DNA of 64,000 bases from JAABRB01 sp963735025. GTDB taxonomy: Bacteria; Pseudomonadota; Gammaproteobacteria; Burkholderiales; SG8-39. The DNA is taken from NCBI GenBank assembly GCA_963735025.1, contig CAVTJG010000007.1, positions 85,843-149,842 of the forward strand. The letters run 5' to 3'. The notes below the pieces were generated by a model, which saw only the letters and a list, made by a program, of their open reading frames with translations, was not told the DNA's origin and did not search any database. Positions 8,499 through 16,495 of this stretch are shown here, piece after piece (within the stretch, counting starts at the first letter, position 1; each line of letters starts with the position of its first letter). The position numbers were made by a program, and so were the translations under genes.

Positions 8499-8512
8499 TT
8501 GACGCAGGTCAA
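8499..8512. promoter_or_regulatory. FNR/CRP-family-type palindrome
   Basis: TTGAC-GCAG-GTCAA, a perfect 5-4-5 dyad with the spacing of Anr/FNR/Dnr boxes (consensus TTGAT-N4-ATCAA). It lies between the promoter dyad at 8406 and the SYLF gene at 8669. Oxygen- or nitric oxide-responsive control is possible but inferred from the motif only. Confidence 0.4.
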
Positions 8513-8668
8513 GCGCGTATTCGCGGATCCGCCTATCGTGACATCCGGAATCCTCTCTTCGCAATCGAACCCGATGTACCCGGCAATTCATCCTGCCGGG
8601 AGCAAGGTAAGCAGTCGTAACTCTGATAGTCCCTCCCCGTTCGTTTCAATGACACTCAGGAGAATCAA

Positions 8669-9223
8669 GTGGAAATTCGCAAAGTATTGACGATAGCGGC
8701 CGTGGCCTTGTCGTTCGTCGCCACCGGTGCACTGGCGCAGGACAAGGCCAAGATGCAGGCCGAGGTCCGCGCAAAGTCGCAGCAGTCGCTCAACGACTTC
8801 TACAAGGCCAACCCGGCGCTCAAGGGCATGGTGACCAAGGCGCCCGGCTATGCCGTGTTCACGACCTACGGAATCAGCTTCCTCATCGGCGGTTCCGGCG
8901 GCAAAGGCATCGTCCACGACAACAAGACGAAGAAGGACACCTTCATGGAGCTTGCCTCGGCAAGTGCCGGCCTGCAGATCGGCGCCAACGAGGAACGCTA
9001 CCTCTTTATCTTCAAGGACGCCAAGGCCATGCAGCACTTCATCGATTCGGGCTGGATCGCCGGCACGGAAGGCGGCGCCGGGGCGAGCACCGGCACGAAG
9101 GGCGGCGGTGGCACCGCGGGGTTGTTCACCGGCGGCGAGGTCTACAGCCTGACGAAGAAGGGCTTCCAGGCCAGCGGCAACATCAGCGGCACCAAGATCT
9201 CGAAAGACAAGGAGCTGAATTAG
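8669..9223 (+). CDS. SYLF (YSC84-like) lipid-binding domain protein
   Basis: 184 aa exported protein. The signal peptide (1-23, ALAQ) is followed by a SYLF/YSC84 domain: APGYAVFTTYGISFLIGGSG, ELASASAGLQIGANEERYLF and a C-terminal glycine-rich part ending SGTKISKD. Bacterial members are small periplasmic or outer-membrane-associated proteins thought to bind lipids. The start is GTG 8669 after CAGGAG. The 308-bp upstream gap holds a promoter dyad (8406) and an FNR-like palindrome (8499), so it is probably a separately regulated monocistronic gene. A terminator-like structure follows. Confidence 0.88.
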   Translation: MEIRKVLTIAAVALSFVATGALAQDKAKMQAEVRAKSQQSLNDFYKANPALKGMVTKAPGYAVFTTYGISFLIGGSGGKGIVHDNKTKKDTFMELASASAGLQIGANEERYLFIFKDAKAMQHFIDSGWIAGTEGGAGASTGTKGGGGTAGLFTGGEVYSLTKKGFQASGNISGTKISKDKELN

Positions 9224-9241
9224 TTCAGCGCAGCGCAGTGC

Positions 9242-9298
9242 ACGGCGCTCGACCCTGAATTGACCGGTCGGTCAATGCACGAGCGCCGTCTCGTTTTC
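9242..9298 (+). terminator. Nested hairpin with T-run; contains a TetR-operator-like palindrome
   Basis: The outer arms ACGGCGCTCG (9242-9251) and CGAGCGCCGT (9280-9289) are perfectly complementary and followed by CTCGTTTTC. Inside sits ATTGACCGGTCGGTCAAT (9259-9276), an 8-2-8 palindrome of the kind many TetR-family regulators bind. It is either the terminator of the SYLF gene or a structured regulatory site. Confidence 0.5.
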
Positions 9299-9399
9299 TC
9301 GGATCGATGATGCAGTTGCTCGAGCGCGGCTGCCGGTAGGGCGCGCACCTCGAGAGCAGGCAAGCGCCCGCCGACGACCTTTCCCGCGATCCAAAATGG

Positions 9400-10455
9400 C
9401 TATCGTATAGACGTCATCTGTGTCCGCCACTCCCGGGGATTCATCTTCGTCCAGCCGCGAAACGCGCGGGCGAATACCGTGGGGTCCGAGTAGGCCAGGA
9501 TGTCGGCGACTTCCGTCACCGAAAGGTCGGTGTCCCGCAGCAGATGCTGCGCCAGCTCGCGACGCACCTCGCTAACGAGAACGCGTACGGACGCGCCGTT
9601 CTCGTTGAGGCGCCGGCGCAGGGTCCGTTCGTGGCAGCCGAACAGGGATGCGATATTCGCAGAAGTTGGGGCGGCGGAGAACGTCAACGCGTAGATCGCG
9701 CGGCGGACCTGCCAGACGAACGAACCCGCCTCGCGTGGTTTGCTCGCTTCGATTGCGTTGACGAGCGCCGCGTACTTTGCAGGGTCGGCACCTTCGATGC
9801 GGTGATCCAGCCAGCGCGAGTCGAACACGATAGACGAGTGCGTCGCATCGAACTCGAGATTCTCACCGAGCGATTTCCGGAGCGGCTCGATTCGCAGCGG
9901 CCGGCTGTGCGACAACTGGACCAGCAGGGGTTTCCACGTAGGTCCGCACAGGTGGCGGAGCAGGCGGACCTGCATCGCAATCGCCCCATCGACGATCTGC
10001 TCCGCCGCGGGGATCTTCCCTGCAAAGAGCGCATAGCCGAGCGCCGCCCGCGAGTTGCCGAGATCGAGCGCGAGGGCGACCGATCCGCGATCGTGAATCT
10101 CGAGGTGCTGGGTTGCCAACCGCAGCGCGTCCCGGACCGTCGCGCTGTTGCGCATCAGGTCGCCGAGCACGCCGAGGGACTCGATCTCGAACTGCTCGCC
10201 GATCATCAAACCGAAGTGCGGGCAGCGCGTCAGTTCGACGCACGTCTCGATCAGGCGTCCGAGCGCGTCGAAAGAGACGCGATTCTCCGGGTCCTCGAAC
10301 AAGCGCGGATCCAGCCCGACTTTCGCGAGCACATCTGCTGGATCGAGCCCCCGTTCCGCGAGCAGGGCGGGAATCGGAAGCAGCGGACCCACCCTGACGT
10401 CTCCGTAAGGGCCGGGCGGCGCTTTGCTCGGAATCGCTATCGCGGGTCGCACCAT
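9400..10455 (-). CDS. AraC-family transcriptional regulator (OruR/ArgR-like)
   Basis: 351 aa. The N-terminal 'arabinose-binding domain of AraC' type effector region (about residues 40-220; PF12625-like, found in regulators such as OruR) is followed by a C-terminal AraC helix-turn-helix pair (about 255-345): ANIASLFGCHERTLRRRL and LSVTEVADILAYSDPTVFARAFRGWTKMNPREWR. It is transcribed away from the arylsulfatase at 10627, with 171 bp between starts containing an interrupted palindrome, so control of that sulfatase is likely. The effector is unknown. Confidence 0.92.
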   Translation of the reverse strand: MVRPAIAIPSKAPPGPYGDVRVGPLLPIPALLAERGLDPADVLAKVGLDPRLFEDPENRVSFDALGRLIETCVELTRCPHFGLMIGEQFEIESLGVLGDLMRNSATVRDALRLATQHLEIHDRGSVALALDLGNSRAALGYALFAGKIPAAEQIVDGAIAMQVRLLRHLCGPTWKPLLVQLSHSRPLRIEPLRKSLGENLEFDATHSSIVFDSRWLDHRIEGADPAKYAALVNAIEASKPREAGSFVWQVRRAIYALTFSAAPTSANIASLFGCHERTLRRRLNENGASVRVLVSEVRRELAQHLLRDTDLSVTEVADILAYSDPTVFARAFRGWTKMNPREWRTQMTSIR

Positions 10456-10516
10456 GCCTCGAGTTGCGCTAGATCAATCGCCTTGCATTACAAGGAGGAC
10501 TGTCGGTCGACAGGGA

Positions 10517-10537
10517 TGCATTCTGTCCGGAAATGCA
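10517..10537. promoter_or_regulatory. Interrupted palindrome between AraC regulator and sulfatase
   Basis: TGCATT (10517-10522) and AATGCA (10532-10537) separated by 9 bp, in the shared divergent promoter region. A candidate operator for the AraC-type regulator or another factor; no family-specific match is claimed. Confidence 0.25.
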
Positions 10538-10626
10538 CGGTGGGGGCAAATCGATCGAGCTAGGGTACTTGGTTAACGTCGCCATGAATTGTTGGACGCA
10601 CCAAATCCATTCAAAAGGAGCATGTG

Positions 10627-13161
10627 ATGGCTCGTGAGCTTCAGGTTAGAGCGGCGGTAGGCGGACTGCTTGCCGCCGGTTTGGTTGTCCTGACCGTAGG
10701 CATTCCGGCGCAGGCCCAACAGGTCACTGGCGTGCTTGGTTCACCGGACGCCACCACCACCATCCCGGGCAATCAGCTTCCGCCCACGCCGCCGAAGTTC
10801 GGCGGCAAGATCGAGCGCAACGCGCTGCAATCGACGCCCTGGTGGCCTCCGCGCGTGGTGCCTCCCAAGGGCGCGCCCAACATCCTCCTGATCATGACCG
10901 ACGACCAGGGATTTGCGGTCCCCAGCACCTTCGGCGGCGTGATCCCGACGCCGGCGCTCGATCGCATCGCGAACAGCGGCCTGCGCTACACCAACTTCCA
11001 TTCCGCGGCGGTGTGCTCGGCGACGCGAGCGGCCCTCATCACCGGGAACAATCACCATGAGATGGGTTTCGGCACGGTCTCAGAGACGTCCACCGGCTAC
11101 CCCGGCTACAACAGCATCATGACTCGGGACAAGGCGACGATCGGCAAAATCCTCAAGGACAACGGTTACCGCACGTCGTGGTTCGGCAAGGATCACAACA
11201 CGCCGGAATTCGAAGCCAGCCAGGCCGGGCCCTTCGACCAGTGGCCGACCGGGATGGGATTCGATTATTTCTACGGCTTCGTGGGCGGCGATACCAACCA
11301 GTGGCAGCCTAATCTCTTCCGCAATACGACGGCGATCTACCCCTTCCAGGGCAACCCCGGCTGGAACCTGACCACCGCTCAAGCCGATGACGCGATCAGC
11401 TGGATGAAGCGCATCAATGCCCTCAATCCCGAGCAGCCGTTCCTCGTCTACTACGTGCCAGGGGGCACACACGCGCCGCACCACCCGACCAAGGAGTGGG
11501 TCGAAAAAATCAGCAAGATGCACCTGTTCGACGGAGGCTGGAACAAGCTGCGCGAGACCATCTTCGCCAATCAGAAGAAGCTCGGGGTGATCCCGCCGGA
11601 CGCCAAGTTGACGCCGTGGCCCAAGGACATGCTGAAGGAATGGGATCAGCTCAACGCCGACGAGAAGAAGATGTTCATCCGCCAGGTCGAGGTCTTCGCC
11701 GCCTACGTGGCCTACACCGACCATGAGATCGGCCGCGTCATCCAGGCGGTCGAGGACATGGGCAAGCTCGACAACACGCTCATCATCTTCATCAGCGGCG
11801 ACAACGGCAACAGCGCGGAAGGCACCATGCTCGGTACGCCGAACGAGATCGCCGCAGTGCAGGGCGTCGAGTTGCCGGTCGAGGCCCAGCTCAAGAACTT
11901 CTATGACGCCTGGGGCTCGGACCTCACCTATCCGCACATGGCGATTCCGTGGACGTGGGCCTTCGACACGCCGTTCTCGTGGACCAAGTTGATTGCGTCG
12001 CACTTCGGCGGAACCAAGCAGGGCATGGCCATTTCCTGGCCTGCCCGGATCAAGGACAAGGGCGGCATCCGCTGGCAGTTCCACCACGTCATCGACATCG
12101 TGCCGACCATCCTGGAGGCGACAAAGCTCAAGCAGCCGAAAGTGGTCGATGGCATTCCGCAGAAGCCGATCGAAGGCGTGAGCATGGTCTACACCTTCGA
12201 CAAGAAGAACGAGCATGCGCCCTCGACACACCACACCCAGTATTTCGAAGTCGCCGGGGACCACGCCATCTATCACGATGGCTGGATCGCCAGTTCCAAG
12301 GTCGTCGAAGCACCGTGGAACAACTCCGGGGCGGCCCAGGCCGATCCGGCGGGCTATCCCTGGGAGCTGTACGACCTGCGCAAGGACTGGACGCAGTATG
12401 AAGACGTCGCAGCCAAGAATCCGCAGAAGCTCAAGGAAATGGAGGACCTGTTCTGGAGCGAAGCGAAGAAATACCAGGTCCTGCCGCTGGATGCCTCCAA
12501 GTTCACGCGCCTCGTCGCGCCGCGGCCAAACCTCACTGCGGGCCGCAGCGTGTTTACGTACTCGGGTGAGATGATCGGCACGCCAAACGGTGACGCACCG
12601 AGTGTCATCGCGGCGTCCTACAGCATCAAGGCCGAGGTCGAGATCCCGCAAGGTGGCGCCGAGGGAATGATCGTGACCCAGGGTGGACGGTTCGGCGGCT
12701 ACGGTTTCTATCTGCTGAAGGGCAAGCCGGTATTCACCTGGAACATGCTCGGCCTGGAGCGGGTCAAGTGGATGGCCCCCGACGCGCTCTCTCCCGGCAA
12801 GCACACGCTCGAATACGACTTCAAGTACGACGGCCTGGGCGCCGCCACGCTCGCTTTCAACAGCGTCTCCGGCCTCGGCCGGAGCGGCACAGGCGTGCTC
12901 AAAGTGGACGGCAAGGACGTGGCGAACATCAAGTTGCCCAAGACGATTCCGCTGACCCTGCAGTGGGACGAGAACTTCGACGTGGGCGCCGACACCCTGA
13001 CCGGAGTGGACGATCGGGACTACCAGCCGCCGTTCAAGTTCACCGGCAAGCTCGACAAGCTGACGTTGACAATCGAGCGGCCGAAGCTCACGCCCGCGGA
13101 CATCAAGCAGCTCGAAGCGGCACAGGCCAAAGCGGAGGACAGGGCCGAGCCGCGGCGATGA
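10627..13161 (+). CDS. Arylsulfatase with variant C-S-A-T-R active-site motif
   Basis: 844 aa. ATG 10627 is used because AAAAGGAGC sits 6 nt upstream. The signal peptide ends about QAQQ. The sulfatase domain spans about residues 75-530: IMTDDQGF metal ligands, VCSATRAALITGNNHH (catalytic Cys130), GDNG, then SHFGGTKQG. The C-terminal beta-rich extension has GGYGFYLLKGKPVFTWN. The maturation motif is C-x-A-x-R instead of the usual C-x-P-x-R, and the following GRNHH is GNNHH. Type I sulfatases need Cys-to-formylglycine conversion; no maturase is in the window. It is divergent from the AraC regulator. Confidence 0.93.
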   Translation: MARELQVRAAVGGLLAAGLVVLTVGIPAQAQQVTGVLGSPDATTTIPGNQLPPTPPKFGGKIERNALQSTPWWPPRVVPPKGAPNILLIMTDDQGFAVPSTFGGVIPTPALDRIANSGLRYTNFHSAAVCSATRAALITGNNHHEMGFGTVSETSTGYPGYNSIMTRDKATIGKILKDNGYRTSWFGKDHNTPEFEASQAGPFDQWPTGMGFDYFYGFVGGDTNQWQPNLFRNTTAIYPFQGNPGWNLTTAQADDAISWMKRINALNPEQPFLVYYVPGGTHAPHHPTKEWVEKISKMHLFDGGWNKLRETIFANQKKLGVIPPDAKLTPWPKDMLKEWDQLNADEKKMFIRQVEVFAAYVAYTDHEIGRVIQAVEDMGKLDNTLIIFISGDNGNSAEGTMLGTPNEIAAVQGVELPVEAQLKNFYDAWGSDLTYPHMAIPWTWAFDTPFSWTKLIASHFGGTKQGMAISWPARIKDKGGIRWQFHHVIDIVPTILEATKLKQPKVVDGIPQKPIEGVSMVYTFDKKNEHAPSTHHTQYFEVAGDHAIYHDGWIASSKVVEAPWNNSGAAQADPAGYPWELYDLRKDWTQYEDVAAKNPQKLKEMEDLFWSEAKKYQVLPLDASKFTRLVAPRPNLTAGRSVFTYSGEMIGTPNGDAPSVIAASYSIKAEVEIPQGGAEGMIVTQGGRFGGYGFYLLKGKPVFTWNMLGLERVKWMAPDALSPGKHTLEYDFKYDGLGAATLAFNSVSGLGRSGTGVLKVDGKDVANIKLPKTIPLTLQWDENFDVGADTLTGVDDRDYQPPFKFTGKLDKLTLTIERPKLTPADIKQLEAAQAKAEDRAEPRR

Positions 13162-13232
13162 ACGAATTACGCGGGGCGGTCGAACCGGCCGACTCACCAG
13201 GCATTCAGCCCATCTCGAACCAAGGAGACATC

Positions 13233-14042
13233 ATGAAACCCGTGTCCCACAAACCCAGCATCGGCGGATGGCGCACCGGCGCGATGGCCGTGTTCGCGGC
13301 GGCAGGCGTTGTGCTGGCCGGATGTGCCAGCCTGCCGGACGACGGCAAGGACGCAAAAGTCATGCGCTTCGACGGGGTGCGCGGGATGCGCTACTGCGAA
13401 GTTTTCCTGATCGGTGGCGATGCGATCACGAAGGATCTGCAGGCGAACTTCTACAACACGACGGACCGCAACAACCAGGCGAACCCGCGCGACACCTGTC
13501 CCCAGGGCATCTGGGACAAGGTGAAACCGGAGGCCCTCAAGAAGCAGTACGACGTGCTGGGCGTATTCAAGAACGGCCCGCGCGGCTGGGCCAACGACTG
13601 GTTCGAGCTGCCCGTGGGGATGCAGCGCGATTTCGACGGGCTCGAAGCCCGCTGGATGGGCCGGGTGAATCTGCCGAAGGACGTCGAGCTCGGCAAGAAG
13701 GGCTCCAGCGCTTACAAACCCACCACGGTTCATCGCGAGTCGAAGATGGGCTTCGTGAAGGGCCAGCCGGTCTTCATGCTCATCAGCCCCGACGGGACAC
13801 CGTGGGTGATGCAGGCGTGGTCGAGTATCGTCGACCCGAGTCTGTCCTACGCCGACCTGAAGAAGCTTCCCTCCAAGCTGAAGCTCGCGCCAGGGTGGAA
13901 GTCGCAGGTGAAGGTGATCGATCGCGACCTCGAGATCAAGGCCATCAACGGTCTTGCGCGAATCGTTCAGGACGACCTCGAAAACACCTACGACGCGTGC
14001 TTCGAGGAGGCCGGACAGAACGCCTGCACCTACCAGCCGTAA
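13233..14042 (+). CDS. Lipoprotein of unknown function
   Basis: 269 aa. Starting at ATG 13233 (CAAGGAG upstream) gives a lipoprotein signal with lipobox LAGC at about residues 29-32. The mature protein has RGMRYCEVFLIGGDAITKDL, a Cys pair (NPRDTCPQGIWD and a late DACFEEAGQNACTY), and a WVMQAWSSIVDPSLSYADL segment. I do not assign a family. It lies 71 bp after the sulfatase and ahead of an outer-membrane FadL-type gene, so all three probably form one transcription unit serving the same substrate. Confidence 0.8.
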   Translation: MKPVSHKPSIGGWRTGAMAVFAAAGVVLAGCASLPDDGKDAKVMRFDGVRGMRYCEVFLIGGDAITKDLQANFYNTTDRNNQANPRDTCPQGIWDKVKPEALKKQYDVLGVFKNGPRGWANDWFELPVGMQRDFDGLEARWMGRVNLPKDVELGKKGSSAYKPTTVHRESKMGFVKGQPVFMLISPDGTPWVMQAWSSIVDPSLSYADLKKLPSKLKLAPGWKSQVKVIDRDLEIKAINGLARIVQDDLENTYDACFEEAGQNACTYQP

Positions 14043-14123
14043 TCGGAAATTCGCCGCGCTTGCAAACGTGGCGATTTACTGGTTCATAATCTCGCGCCAA
14101 CGACACTGAATCAGGGGGACACC

Positions 14124-15482
14124 ATGTTCACTTCGCGAGTTTCGATGCATGACGCGCGCCGCACGGTTGCGGCGGTCGCGCTTTTCGCCGGAGCGCTTGC
14201 GGCGGGCCCAGCGAACGCCGGTGGCCTACTCGCGTATGAGTTCGGCACCGCGGAGGTCGGTCTGGCCTCGGCAGGCTACGGCGCGCGCGCGCAGGACGCC
14301 TCCACGGTATTCACGAATCCGGCCGGCATGACGCGGCTCGAGGGCAACCAGTTCCTCGCCTCGGGCCAGCTCGATTACGGTCGGACCAGCTTCGGGATCG
14401 GCCTGGGCACCTCGCCGGCGCTCGGCGCCGACGCCGGCGGCAACGCGTTCGGCTCGAACGGCTGGTTTCCCGGCGGCGGAGGTTTCTATAGCCACAGCAT
14501 CTCGCCCGATCTCAAGGTCGGTGTCGCGATGACCGGCAACTTCGGCGGCGTCGTGAAATACGACGACAGCTGGGTGGGGCGCTATTACGTCCAGCAGACG
14601 AGTCTGGTCGGATTGTCGCTCGTGCCCTCCGTTGCCTACAAGGTGAACGACAAGCTGTCGCTCGGCGCGGGGGTGACCGCCATGTATGGCTATTACGAGA
14701 ACCAGGTGGCGATCAACATCCCGGATGCGCTGCGGCCAGCCGTTGTCGTGCCGATTCAGCGGGCCTCGGGCGATGCGACGCTCAAGCTCCAGGACAGCAC
14801 CTGGGGCTGGGGCGTGAACCTGGGTCTCCTCTACGAATTTGACTCGCGCACCCGCGTCGGGCTCACCTGGAATTCGCAGATCAACCTCGACTTCAGTTCC
14901 GCGCCGGACTGGTCGAACCTGGGTGCGCTCGGTACCAACCTCCAGGCCGCCGGCCTGCTCAGCTCGACCATCAACATCGGGATGAAAGTCCCGCAGCAGG
15001 TGATGGGCAGCATCTTCTCGCAGGTGAACGATCGCTGGGCGGTACTTGGCAGCGTGGGCTGGCAGCAGTGGTCAAAGTTCGGCCAGATCCAGCTCGGCAT
15101 CGATAACCCTAACAATCCCACCAGCCTCACCACGGCCATTCCCTTCAAGGACACCTGGCACGTCGCCGCCGGCGCGCAGTACCGCCTGAGCGACCCTTGG
15201 CTGCTCAACTTCGGCATCGCGTACGATTCGGGCTTCCAGGGGGGCACCGTCTCGCCGCTCTTTCCCACCAACGCCGCATGGCGCTTCGGCGTGGGCGCCG
15301 AGCAACGGTTGAGCAAAACCGCGAAGTGGGGCGTCGCAGCAGAGTATCTGTACGGCGGGTCGCTCGACGTCAACCTGCAGAGTACGAATCCGGTGGCGCT
15401 TGGCGGGCGCGGCAATGTTGTCGGTTCCTACGGCAACGTCGGACTACTCTTCATGGGCGCCTACGCCAACTGGACGTTCTAG
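14124..15482 (+). CDS. FadL/OmpP1-type outer-membrane channel
   Basis: 452 aa. The signal peptide ends PANA-GG. The mature N-terminus shows the FadL hatch region with the ASAGYGARAQDASTVFTNPA block (NPAG motif), then alternating amphipathic strands and a terminal ANWTF with C-terminal Phe typical of outer-membrane barrels. FadL proteins carry long-chain fatty acids or other hydrophobic compounds such as aromatics across the outer membrane. Its position after an arylsulfatase and a lipoprotein suggests uptake of the desulfated product, but that is inference. The length fits the family. Confidence 0.9.
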   Translation: MFTSRVSMHDARRTVAAVALFAGALAAGPANAGGLLAYEFGTAEVGLASAGYGARAQDASTVFTNPAGMTRLEGNQFLASGQLDYGRTSFGIGLGTSPALGADAGGNAFGSNGWFPGGGGFYSHSISPDLKVGVAMTGNFGGVVKYDDSWVGRYYVQQTSLVGLSLVPSVAYKVNDKLSLGAGVTAMYGYYENQVAINIPDALRPAVVVPIQRASGDATLKLQDSTWGWGVNLGLLYEFDSRTRVGLTWNSQINLDFSSAPDWSNLGALGTNLQAAGLLSSTINIGMKVPQQVMGSIFSQVNDRWAVLGSVGWQQWSKFGQIQLGIDNPNNPTSLTTAIPFKDTWHVAAGAQYRLSDPWLLNFGIAYDSGFQGGTVSPLFPTNAAWRFGVGAEQRLSKTAKWGVAAEYLYGGSLDVNLQSTNPVALGGRGNVVGSYGNVGLLFMGAYANWTF

Positions 15483-15545
15483 TGCTCCTCGCAAGTGTCG
15501 AGCGCCCATCGACGAACGGGCGCCGATCGCTGCGCATATCATGAT

Positions 15546-15581
15546 GGGATATTTTTCGCGCCTAACCTGCGTCGAATAGTC
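15546..15581 (+). promoter_or_regulatory. Degenerate copy of the promoter dyad
   Basis: GGGATATT (15546-15553) and GAATAGTC (15574-15581) separated by exactly 20 bp. Both halves differ from consensus but the spacing is kept and the right half again offers a -10-like AATAGT. The site ends 39 bp before the GTG start of the beta-barrel gene. Confidence 0.4.
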
Positions 15582-15620
15582 GCGCAGAGGCTCAACTTTT
15601 CGCGACCATGGAGGACGCAA

Positions 15621-16451
15621 GTGTCTGCTTTGACTACACGCTTGGCACCCTGGATCGGTGCGCTGCTCGGCGCGCTTTCCCTCGCGGCCGCAACGTCGGC
15701 GCACGCGGAGTTGAGCGCCGAGGAGCTCGCGAAGCTGTCGCAGAATCCGGTCGGCAACGTGGTGAGCGTCCCGTTCCAGAACAACACCAATTTCAACACG
15801 GGCCCGCAGAGCGGCACGCAGAACATCCTGAACATCCAGCCGGTCATCCCGATCGAGCTCAATCCGGAGTGGAACCTCATCACGCGCACGATCCTGCCGC
15901 TCGTCTGGCAACCGGGCTCCACACCCGGCGAGAACACGACTTTCGGGCTGGGCGATCTTCAGCTATCGGGATTCGTGTCGCCGAGCCAGCCCGGACCGGG
16001 CGGCCTGATCTGGGGCGCCGGGGCGATCGCTCAGATGCCCACCGATACCAACGGCCTCGGCAACAAGAACTGGGGCTTGGGGCCGACTGCCGTCGTGCTG
16101 CGGATCGAAAAGGGCAGCCCCTGGGTGTATGGCGCACTGGTGAACAACGTTTGGTCGCTCTCCAGCAGCGGGCGCGGCGGCTCCTACAGCAATTTCCTGC
16201 TCCAGCCGTTCCTCAACTACAACTTTCTTGGCGGCACCTACGTCGGCTCGGCGCCGATCGTCACCGCTAACTGGAAGGCAGACAGCGGTCAGCGATGGAC
16301 CGTGCCACTGGGCATGGTTGTCGGGCACATCTTCCACCTCGGCAAGCTGCCGGTGAACAGCCAAATCGGCGCCTACTACAACGTCGTGCACCCGGACAAC
16401 GGTGCGAACTGGCAGCTGCGCGTTCAGGTGCAGTTCATGTTCCCGAAGTGA
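15621..16451 (+). CDS. Outer-membrane beta-barrel transporter-like protein
   Basis: 276 aa. GTG 15621 follows GGAGG and yields a signal peptide ending SAHA. The mature part begins LSAEELAKLSQNPVGNVVSV and continues PFQNNTNFNTGP, IQPVIPIELNPEWNLITRT, then alternating strands to a C-terminal FMFPK. This pattern matches exported beta-barrel proteins grouped with phenol-degradation meta-pathway 'MetA' or generically named transporters. The start is supported by ribosome binding site and signal peptide; the longer frame upstream runs through the promoter dyad. Confidence 0.8.
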   Translation: MSALTTRLAPWIGALLGALSLAAATSAHAELSAEELAKLSQNPVGNVVSVPFQNNTNFNTGPQSGTQNILNIQPVIPIELNPEWNLITRTILPLVWQPGSTPGENTTFGLGDLQLSGFVSPSQPGPGGLIWGAGAIAQMPTDTNGLGNKNWGLGPTAVVLRIEKGSPWVYGALVNNVWSLSSSGRGGSYSNFLLQPFLNYNFLGGTYVGSAPIVTANWKADSGQRWTVPLGMVVGHIFHLGKLPVNSQIGAYYNVVHPDNGANWQLRVQVQFMFPK

Positions 16452-16495
16452 GCGCCACAGTGCCGCGACCGGCACGCGTAAATTCCTGAGACGTG

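Noticed and set aside
10474..10487. FNR-type box upstream of the AraC gene
   Set aside because: TTGCG-CTAG-ATCAA has one good half only.
11080..13197. Long antisense open frame (about 700 codons) opposite the arylsulfatase
   Set aside because: Its composition is Arg/Val/His-rich and matches no family; the plus strand encodes a complete sulfatase with conserved motifs. Long antisense frames are expected in GC-rich DNA.
14045..14080. Dyad before the FadL-type gene
   Set aside because: GGAAATTC and GATTTACT have the right spacing but match the consensus too poorly to distinguish from chance.
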